From Carettochelys insculpta (Eukaryota; Chordata; Testudines; Carettochelyidae): a stretch of 64,000 bases of DNA. Under the pieces are notes generated by a model that did not search any database, was not told where the DNA came from, and was given only the letters and a program-made list of their open reading frames with translations. Where the stretch lies: NCBI RefSeq assembly GCF_033958435.1, contig NC_134161.1, positions 10,230,001 to 10,294,000 of the forward strand, read 5' to 3'. How positions within the stretch are numbered: position 1 is the first letter of the stretch; every line of letters begins with the position of its first letter. Shown here piece by piece: positions 55,753 to 64,000 of the stretch. Made by a program: the position numbers and the translations under genes.

Positions 55753-55900
55753 CAGTGCTTCGTTTGTTTCAGGGCTTGTCAGAGGTAAGCCCTGGCACCC
55801 CCAAGTCATAACCCTGGCACCTCTGCACTTGCTGCATCCATTCTGAATGTAAAAAAATCCCTCGTGCCCGGGCTCCAGTTTCATTACAAATTAAACACTG
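55753..55900. mobile_element. Short MITE with CAGTGCTT ends
   Basis: 148 bases from CAGTGCTTCGTTTGTTTCAG to the complement of CAGTGTTTAATTTGTAATG. Internal AGCCCTGGCACCCCCAAG and AACCCTGGCACCTCTGC are direct repeats. Ends are hAT-like; no clear 8-base duplication (GCTCAGGC versus GATGGGGG). Confidence 0.75.
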
Positions 55901-56382
55901 GATGGGGGCATAAATTGTATCACCCCTCCACAGTCCCTGCACACCCCAAAATCACTGTTCCTGCCTGCTCCCAGCAACTAGCCTGATCTCATGTATTGTG
56001 ATGGTTGTTCAAGCTCTTCCTACCAGCCCCATTCTCACCACTGTAGAAATTTACATCAGGCCCCCTCCCCCAATGTTTCTGGTGGCCCCACAGTATTTCT
56101 GTCTTTCTCCTGCCTTCTTCTGCTGCCCCTGACTATGAGCCATGCACAAGCAGCAGGTATAATGGTCAGGGGAAGGGAATGCCTTTCCAAACTGCCAGCC
56201 TGGCCCTATCCATGCTCTGCCCCCACACCTGCCTCCTATGGTGTGTGCCCTCAGTTGTCCAAGTATTCAGCCGTGCTGAGGTTGGGGCCAAGCTGCCAAC
56301 TGTTGTGGGGCTGGGGAGGCTGCGACTGGGCACTGCCAACCCTTTCTCTGGCTCCCCAGTACTTCATCCAGAGCCCAGGAAG
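55901..56382. other. GC-rich; ORFs judged spurious
   Basis: Long ORFs in several frames (up to 233 codons at 55991-56692) follow from the composition and show no domains. Confidence 0.45.
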
Positions 56383-56590
56383 GCTGGAGCCACATGCTGC
56401 TCACTCTGTCCCCACTTGCTCTGGACATGGAAGGCAGGGGCCACATGCTGCCCATTCTCCCTTCTCCCTGCATGATCCGTCCAGAGTCAGGGAAGGCTGG
56501 AGTCGTGTTCCATCCCCCTGTTCTCTGGGACTGTGCAGGGTGGGGAAGCTGGGGCACATACCGCCCACTGGTGGAGGGGTGGTCTGCTCC
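56383..56590. repeat. Degenerate minisatellite, units of about 48-60 bases
   Basis: Units begin AAGGCTGGAGCCACATGCTG (56381), AAGGCAGGGGCCACATGCTG (56429), AAGGCTGGAGTCGTGTTCC (56487) and AAGCTGGGGCACATACCGCC (56546), each followed by a C/T-rich run. Confidence 0.6.
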
Positions 56591-59074
56591 TACATTGGGG
56601 GTGTGCTTGGCTGCCACAGGGCCCTGGGTGGCAGGGGTGGGGCTGAGTGGCTTGCCTCCCCAAGTCCCCATGGAGCTATGCTGTTAGAATGAACTGTCCC
56701 GCTGTCTGGGAGTCTGGAGAGAGAGCAAAACTGAGTAGATTATGGAGACCATGCCCATCTTTTCTATAACTGCTTTCCTATTGGTCCTCATCACTGTGGT
56801 GGTATTGTTATGCTTAAAAGAAGCACACTGGATCTTTTTCAGAGGGATACGGCAAAGTACCACATTTATTGATAACGTAACAAAATAGCATATGCTTTTA
56901 CAAACGCACACACGCACGCGCGCACACACGCACGCACGCACCCTGCAGATGTTGTAATTACCAGTCTGTTGCTTGCCCAGCTTATTAATCAGCTAAGTCA
57001 AGTGCGAGAAGGAGGAGTAAAGTTTCTCCAGTATGGACTGGCGCTCCAAGTCTTAGCACAATGGAACCCAAAGAATAATGCAAGACACCCCGCTCCTTTG
57101 TAGGGTTTTTCCTCCATGTGCATCTATGCATTTTGCTCTATCGGGCTTTAATCAGCCACTCAGCATCACAATCAGTCCTTCTGCAACATAAAGTTAATCT
57201 TGCAATCATCTGATATCTGTGACCCCTCCTGAGTAGTGCTTTCTGGGAAAGTTATCAGTTCCCTATCAAGGGGTGCTTGTCCCTAACTCTGAGGCTTGTC
57301 AATCTGCCCGGTCCCATCTTCCCTGTCCAGTCTTCATAGTTATTTGGTGCCCCTGAGTCTCCAGCCCCACCTTTAGTCATCTGGGTATGCAGTGGTTTTT
57401 ATGCCTGTCTCTCTAAAAGCATTCTTTCATTCACACTGATACCACATTTACATAATTGTAGCATGCAATGAAGGGTAACAAGGTTTCTTTCTAATACTAT
57501 CATCACTATGCATTACAATTTAACATCAGAATACACCAACATTATGTGGAGCTGGAGCCAAGTTAACAAAGCTGCCTGGTGCGAAGGCCTAAGGCCTACA
57601 CTGAATAGTTAATTAGTATCACAACATACATTTAGTATAACTAACTTATTGCCTACGAAACTATAAGCTTATATTATTTATGTTGATTATAACAAATTCA
57701 TTTATTGTGTGTTTTAAGGCTACATTGTCTGAACACTATTCACCTCTGTCACATGTGTGACTCATTCTCCTTCTCTCTCGAAGAGGTTCTTTCATGAAAG
57801 CTAAGCCAAGATCCCACCATCTCTCTATCTTTGGTGGAGTTTCAAAATCTTAACTCAGATCCAGATCTGAAATTTGCAAATAATCCTAGATGGGATCAAG
57901 TGCCTGGATCTGACCACTTGCAATCACTGAGGTGTCCAAAGTCTGGATCCACATCTCGATGGGCTTGATCCTATTCCCAGTATGAAATATGTTCTGGATA
58001 CAGGACACAGGAGGAGGAGTGATGCCAGCAATAAACCGGTGCACACACTGACATAAAAAAAAAGAAAAAAGCCCTGCATCTTGATGGCATCTATTAACCA
58101 CATGCCCTGGATTCAGTCCCTGGAAGATATTTGTACAATGAACTTGTGCCCTGTTCCTTATGCACTTCCTCTCTTTCTGCAATATTTCAGCTTGTAAGGA
58201 GCCACTCAATGTATTAATGATCAGAATATAATAATGTTTTCAACCTAGGGTGAAGCATCTTCCAACTCTCTGCTGTCTGTAACAGCTGAGTGTTTAATGG
58301 ATGTGTCTGAGATGGTCTCTCAGTAGCTCTCAAGGGAGCAGGGGGAGAGTTTGCAGCTACACTGAGAATCACTTTCCAGCCTTTGGTGGTATGACTATAG
58401 GAGGTCTATGTTTTTATTTTTTCAGAACCAGTTTGGTGACTGTTTTTAATTGTCATTCTCCAGTTACCTGCAGCTGGTCCCTTGTTTTTTCCTCCTCCAT
58501 CCTGAGTGCAGATTTTCATACACATCTCATGGAAGTTCCACTAATCTCATGATGCTGATCATAAACAGCAGGGATCACAGATCACACAGTCCTGGGGGGC
58601 ACCTGCTCAATGTCATCCATGATGTAGTGGAGGGCACATGGGCAGTAGTGATCCTTTTTTAAATCTTTTTATGTATTGCAAAAATTGACACTGAGCTGCA
58701 TTTTAAATGTGAATTTTGCTGTCTCATGCCTTGGTAGTTTTTTCCTGTATAGTCTCCAGATCACATTATCTCTGTTGCATAATGAAATACATACATAATA
58801 TATGACATTTGAATACAGGCATCCCACCCCACAATGACAGAAATTCCATTCAGAGGAACACCTCACAGAAATCAGACCTAGAAACAGCCTGTTCCATCAT
58901 CCAGTTCATTCCTGGGTTTTTCAGGTGTGCTTGAGTTCGAACACAAATTACTGGACTTGATGCAGGAATCACTGTGTGAAATTCTCTTGCCTGTGTTATT
59001 CAGGAAGTCAAGCTGGATGATCAGAATGGTCCCTGCTTGGCTCAATATCTGAGTGCAGGAGACTGTGTCAGAGC
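56591..59074. other. No gene; possible LTR trace near 56.8 kb
   Basis: On minus, around 56865-56875, ATCAATAAATGTGGTAC is a good polyadenylation signal, and the plus sequence TGTTATGCTTAAAAG at 56806 could be the complement of an LTR end (...CA). No partner end or target duplication was found. The remainder to 59.07 kb is unassigned AT-rich DNA with short ORFs only. Confidence 0.4.
56901..56941. repeat. CA/CG alternating tract
   Basis: AAACGCACACACGCACGCG then CGCACACACGCACGCACGCA: about 41 bases of strict purine-pyrimidine alternation, another potential Z-DNA former. Confidence 0.88.
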
Positions 59075-59170
59075 TAAAAAGGACCTGGTGTTTTTCCTAA
59101 CTCTAGCACTGAAGGGCTGTTGTCCTTGGGCAAGTCACTTCACCTTGTTCTGTCACAGCATACTTGTCTA
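59075..59170 (+). repeat. MIR-like SINE fragment
   Basis: CCTAACTCTAGCACTGAAGG, GTTGTCCTTGGGCAAGTCAC and TTCACCTTGTTCTGTCAC match the MIR core (TGACCTTGGGCAAGTCACTT). Confidence 0.7.
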
Positions 59171-59386
59171 TGTACTATTACTCACCTGCCACTAAGGGCT
59201 GGTTAGTCGATGAATTAATACATGTCACTTTCTTTGAGGCCCATGGACAGAAGTTGCTATTTAAGTGCACCATATTATTGACTATTGTCATTTGTTTATA
59301 ATTGCCTTGTTTATATTTCTTACTACTTTAAATTTCTAGTGTATCCCTAATTAGATACCTTGGGGGACATGTTCATAAAACACTCT
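59171..59386. other. No recognisable feature
   Basis: Short AT-rich spacer ending in TCT (59384-59386), the left target copy of the next element. Confidence 0.5.
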
Positions 59387-60014
59387 GGCTACGTCTACAC
59401 GTGCAGCCAACATCGAAATAGTCTATTTCGATGAATAACGTCTACACGTCCTCCAGGGCTGGCAACGTCGATGTTCAACTTCGACGTTGCTCAGCCCAAC
59501 ATCGAAATAGGCGCAGCGAGGGAACGTCTACACGTCAAAGTAGCACACATCGAAATAGGGATGCCAGGCACAGCTGCAGACAGGGTCACAGGGCGGACTC
59601 AACAGCAAGCTGCTCCCTTAAAGGGCCCCTCCCAGACACAGTTGCACTAAACAACACAAGATACACAGAGCTGACAACTGGTTGCAGACCCTGTGCCTGC
59701 AGCATAGATCCCCAGCTGCCGCAGAAGCAGCCAGAAGCCCTCGGCTAAGGGCTGCTGCCCATGGTGACCATAGAGCCCCGCAGGGGCTGGAGAGAGAGCA
59801 TCTCTCAACCCCCCAGCTGATGGCCGCCATGGAGGACCCAGCAATTTCGACGTTGCGGGACGCGGATCGTCTACACGGTCCCTACTTCGACGTTGAACGT
59901 CGAAGTAGGGCGCTATTCCTATCTCCTCATGAGGTTAGCGACTTCGACGTCTCGCCGCCTAACGTCGAAGTTGGTGCCGCTACTTCGAAGTAGCATGCAC
60001 GTGTAGACGCAGCT
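59387..60014 (-). mobile_element. Non-autonomous Harbinger derivative, copy B (628 bases)
   Basis: Starts GGCTACGTCTACACGTGCAG and ends with the complement of AGCTGCGTCTACACGTGCA; TCT flanks both sides (59384-59386 and 60015-60017). Same orientation and same internal junction as 20596-21306. It is shorter for two reasons: one CATCGAAATA unit near the left end is missing, and about 60 bases near the right end are lost between two copies of CGAAGTT. The transposase start codon has decayed to ATA (CAGCATAGATCCCCAG). TTCGA boxes are well kept, so the insertion is young. Confidence 0.95.
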
Positions 60015-60017
60015 TCT

Positions 60018-60704
60018 GTGTTTACACAGTTAAAAGAAGGAAATGATTTATCTAATATATTCCCACCAGGTATTGCTCCGGAAAAAGAAATCATGAACCT
60101 GGTACCGTACTCCAAGGTACTGATTTTGGGTCCTAACTCAGCATGGCACTGTAGGATGTGCTTACCTTTCACTGCTGGAAGACAAAAGAATATCTGTTAA
60201 TCTTGCCTTGTGGGGTATCTACTCAGACTCCCGCTCTTCCACCCAGCTTCTCCACAGTGGCTGCCTCATTCTCACAGATCCACTGAAACAAAACCAATAA
60301 GCCTGCCTCTAGAGGCTCAGGGCAAGTGAAAAAGAGAAGGGAAGTCACTGTAATCATTTAACTCAGGGGAGCAGCTTTAATACTATAGTGATGAGGGTCA
60401 TCTATGAACCTAGGTAGACAATGGCTGGTAGTGATAGACCAATAAGTTAGTGAGGGAGAAGTATCCAACATGGAACTACAGACTTGTTCAGAGTTAAGCA
60501 CATGCTTTAATTTTTTGCTGGATTAGAGCAAAAGTGCCTTGTCAAATTTGATATTAAATGACAAATGAGATGAGTCTTCCACTCAGAACTTACATCATAA
60601 TAGACCATTCCACAGCCCAGCATTGGGCATGTGTGTCTCCTGCTATTTTGCCAGCTGATTCCTTTTGCTCAGTTGATCCTCTTGTTGCCCACTTCATACT
60701 ATCT
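60018..60704. other. No recognisable feature
   Basis: Unassigned AT-rich DNA; nothing supportable. Confidence 0.45.
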
Positions 60705-61009
60705 CTGAGGGCACATGTATACTCACATGCAAATTGATGCTCCAGGGATCCATTTTCTAGAGTTCGATTTAGCATTTCTAGTAAGAGTGCACTAAATTGA
60801 ATGTTGAGGTCTCTCCCATCAACTCCAGAACTCCTCACAGTTTCAAGGAGTAAGTGAAGTCAACGGGAGTGTTTTTCCTGTCAACCTTCCACTGTGGGGC
60901 TGTGCTGGAAATTCAATATAAGGTACGTTGACTCCAGCTGTGCAATTCTTGTATCTGGAGTTGCGTATCTTAGAGTTGAATTTCTTTTGTAGTGTATACT
61001 TGGCCTGAG
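60705..61009. mobile_element. MITE with CTGAGGSC ends
   Basis: 305 bases between CTGAGGGCACATGTATACTC and the complement of CTCAGGCCAAGTATACACTA. Internal GGTACGTTGACTCCAGCTG resembles GTACGTTATGTAGACTCCAG in the MITE at 34223-34503, so the two are probably related. No target duplication found. Confidence 0.75.
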
Positions 61010-63720
61010 TGTAAAGTTATCTGTGCTGGCAGGTCTCCCCTTCCCTTCCTACTCCAGTGAGTCTCTGCACGCAAAATCCAGAGAGAATCAGCAACAGCAG
61101 CAGTTTTGCCCATCTGCACCTGGGCTGTACATGCAGCCTGTGATATACAAAGGCTCCATTAGACAATTCAGCTATCTTTCCATTCCCAGAGAAGAACATT
61201 CTCATTCATTATTAATCTCTCCTCCATAGATGCAAGCCGCCTCCAATGCCGAATCAATTATTTAACACTTGTTTAAAATTTTTCCTGGATTTGTTCTTGA
61301 TTGTGATAATTTTGCCTGCTTTTGAATCTCCAAGGAAGTGAGTACAACACACCATGGAGTGCCAATTTGCTTAATCTTCACGCTATTCAGGGGCAATCTA
61401 GAAATTTTATTTCTTTTTATAGTTGCCAAATCCTATCCTTACTTTGAAGAAGCTCCAGCAAACCAGATGTTGACAAAGCATTGCAGGAACCTTTCAAGTG
61501 ACACTGTAACTCTAAAGGATTGCTTACAGCAGTAGATAAGGAATGTTTACAATTTCCCCCTCCCCCTCGCCCACTGTACAACCAGACATTTTCTGCTGGA
61601 ACAACTTTATTTCAGATTACAAGAGTCGACAAACAATAGTTTGCATAAGAAAAAGTAGTGTGCTTGACTTTTCTATGACCGTCTTCACTTCTGTGTTGCA
61701 CAAAACTCTGCTGCTTGTCTGAGAACAGCAGGGCCCAGAAATTTAAAGATGTAGTACACGGACAATGAAATCATGTTATATGGCTACATATACAAGAAAA
61801 GTGGAACAATAAGCTATTTTCACTGCTCTAAAAAAAGAATTCCATGGAGCTATTTCTATTGAACACTAGTAGTTTGGCTGTTTTTGTAAAAGCATTCCTT
61901 TAACCTTACATTGCTAAAGGACATGGCAATCCTGTCCTACAATGTCCTAGAACCCTCTCCCTGCCATTGGAATTCCCCCAGGAAGTCTCTGGCAGAGGGT
62001 GATTCGTAGCTAGGTTAGTGGAATAATGTGAGTCCAAGAGGGGAAGGATGCAGTCGCATGCAGGAATATGGGGATGTCCTTGATGAGGGTGATTCCTTCA
62101 CGCAGTGTGATTTTTCTATTTAGTAACCTCCCCTTTGTTGTCACAGGTTACACCCACAAACTGAGTGCTTGCCCCTGTGACTACACAACTGTGAGCACTC
62201 CTGCTGAGTATAGGGGGGGAAATGCAGACATGCACCACTGCTCCCCTCCTCTTTGGGATTTGAGCTATGCATCTCTGTGTTCTGAACAATCCCATTGTCT
62301 GTCCAGAGTCTTGGCAGTTGCCCACTATTGCCTCCCCTTCCCCTACACGGAGGTGCAGCAGAGTCATGCATCATTAGTTTTTCACTGTCTGGGCCCTCTG
62401 TACAATGGAAGTTCATTCTCTCCCTTCTCTGCATTGTGCAAGACCTTAGCATCATTGCAAGCATTTAAGGGCTTGGTGCAACAGGCCCAGTACAATCCCA
62501 GCATAATGCCATTTTTATAGAAGAGAGTCTGCTTGGCCTAAAATGCATAATCTCCCATTTTACCACTGCATGTTTTTGGAACCTTGGAGAATATTTTCAG
62601 TTCCCTGTGAATCTAGAGAAGTACAGTGCAGCCTGACCAGACAAGGAGGAACCACTCACCTGATCTACCCTGCGGGTTAAAAGCAGGGCTGCACCTGGCA
62701 CTTAGAAATCACTAAAAACAAACAAACAAAAATAAAATGAGCGGTGAAAAGATAATCAAAGAACTTAAAGCATCATAAAAGTAAATGGGTCGAAGAAATA
62801 CGCATGAAAACATGCTAAAAACTCAGCCCCAGCATTCTGTCTCAACTGTGCATTCATTAACTCATGTTCTGTCTCTGCTGTCAAAAATAAATCCCACCAC
62901 ACCAGTCCCTTCACCTGTCTAGTGATGCCTCCTACTGCTTTCTTGCTTTGTTGCCTCTCCTGGTGTAAGTTCCTACTTTCAGCAGATCTGGTGGCATTGA
63001 GGTAACTCTGCACACGAGCTGTAGGACTTCCACATTCATTTTGACTGCATAAGCTTGCAGAGTGGAAGGTCATTATGTTCAATCTTCACCACAGTCAGCC
63101 CACTTTGATTCTTTTGGGTATGGATTTTGTCTCAGTACTAGGAGAACTTTATATGATTCAGAGGATTTTAGGCTAAACACCCACAAAGTCAGAAAAGTAA
63201 ACCGACTGTCTGGACTTCCAGGTGACTCTGTAAATCTCATGGAAAGAGGCTTTTCAGCCTTGATTTGCAGACCTAAGAAATATGGATGAGCATCTGAACT
63301 TTGGGGTGTTTCTTATCTGAACTGAACCTGCAAACAAGAGATTGGTCCAGTACTAAAAAATACCCATCCACTCTTTTTAGGCAATAACAAAACACTTTGC
63401 AGGACCTGCTTTTTTTAAGAGTTGCCAAAATAATATCCCAGGACAACGAAATCCCTGAAAGACCCATAGGCGGCCACAGTGCAAACTTCTCCACCCATAT
63501 ATCCATCTGCCCTACCTGGAGAGACTGTGTCAAGAGATGACTGGATACTCTGTGTGGCCCATTCACTCCTTGGCCTCTCTCGACGAAGATTTCTTAAATG
63601 ATAATACTGGCTGAAACTTTTGTGAGATGGACACTTGAGCAGCCAAGCCCAGTGAACTGGATCAATTCCCCAAGCAATCCACTCTGTGTTTATTATTTGT
63701 GCCACTTTATCAGTCAAAAG
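61010..63720. other. No recognisable feature
   Basis: 2.7 kb without a supportable gene. The 150-codon plus ORF at 62068-62520 has no recognisable domain and opposing minus ORFs overlap it. An AAAC run lies at 62713-62735. Confidence 0.45.
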
Positions 63721-64000
63721 TCTGAGGGGGAGCTGTGTTAGCCTGTAGCTTCACAAATAACAAGCAGTCCTGCGGCACCTTAGAGACTAACAAATTGAAT
63801 AGCTTTTGTGGGTAAAACCCACTTCTTCAGATAGAAATGGAATGGAAAAACAGTACCTAGGATTTATATAATAGGTGGGAGGGGAGGAGAATGAAGGGTG
63901 AGGTTAAATGTCACCAGTAGGACCACTTAATGAAGCAAATTAAGTTGGATGTGTCTCATTCCCACAAATGTTATAGGTGGGGAAAATGCCCTTGTAATGG
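63721..64000 (+). repeat. Dispersed reptile repeat, long copy cut by window edge
   Basis: GGAGCTGTGTTAGCCTGTAG, AGTCCTGCGGCACCTTAGAG, ACTAACAAATTGAATAGC and AAACCCACTTCTTCAGATAG, then a further 170 bases. The longest and best-preserved copy of the family at 10971, 23395 and 43085. It continues past base 64000. Confidence 0.8.

Noticed and set aside
55991..56692. Plus ORF of 233 codons
   Set aside because: Runs through a degenerate minisatellite and is open in several frames; composition explains it.
62068..62520. Plus ORF of 150 codons
   Set aside because: No recognisable motif, opposing ORFs on minus, no splice sites or CpG promoter seen.

Overview
The window is vertebrate, non-bacterial DNA: AT-rich, with no compact gene layout. 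It is filled with transposable-element copies of the kinds found in reptile genomes: CR1 LINEs, tRNA-derived SINEs with a CR1-like tail, MIR/CORE-like SINEs, hAT and Tigger-type MITEs, and PIF/Harbinger elements. The repeat mix, especially the Harbinger family beginning GGCTACGTCTACACG and the tRNA SINE with a CR1-like tail, points to a turtle (probably a cryptodire). This is inferred from repeat families I recognise, not from a database search. I see no convincing complete host gene. The stretch is best read as intergenic DNA or the inside of a very large intron. One 60-base exon-like segment at 34948-35007 is the only candidate host exon.

The centrepiece is a 4.56-kb, full-length PIF/Harbinger DNA transposon at 4240-8798. 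It has inverted ends and an exact 3-base target duplication (ATT). Two genes converge inside it. A Myb/SANT-like DNA-binding accessory protein lies on the plus strand (4603-6690, one intron). A DDE transposase lies on the minus strand (8440 to 7079, one 116-base intron). In this superfamily both proteins are needed: the Myb-like partner binds the ends and brings the nuclease to them. Both genes here are lightly damaged. The transposase has a one-base surplus in a G9 tract and an N in place of a usually conserved D. The accessory gene has two in-frame stops. The copy looks recently dead.

Two short relatives, at 20596-21306 and 59387-60014, keep both ends of this family. Their 3-base target duplications are TAT and TCT, and both lie in opposite orientation to the long copy. 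They share a private internal junction, so they come from a common deleted founder that is a sister lineage of the long copy. Older, CpG-decayed relatives lie at 10412-10625 and 19711-19850.

Region by region: 1-960 is the minus-strand reverse transcriptase end of a CR1 LINE cut by the window edge; 2.5 kb and 11.6 kb carry two copies of a Tigger-like MITE; 4.2-8.8 kb is the Harbinger master; 14.6-15.1 kb and 22.0-22.5 kb are long TG-rich and CA-rich tracts; 15.5, 30.6, 31.8 and 46.8 kb hold hAT MITEs with 8-base target duplications; 34.2, 44.3 and 60.7 kb hold MITEs with CAGGSCTTGTCTACACT-like ends; 36.3-38.7 kb is a long, old CR1 of a second lineage; 48.6-49.0 kb and 56.4-56.6 kb are degenerate minisatellites; 52.6-53.5 kb holds a tRNA SINE and a decayed reverse transcriptase of possible L1/Tx1 type. 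The rest is mostly unremarkable AT-rich sequence. A few stretches resemble conserved non-coding elements in composition, which only a comparative alignment can test.
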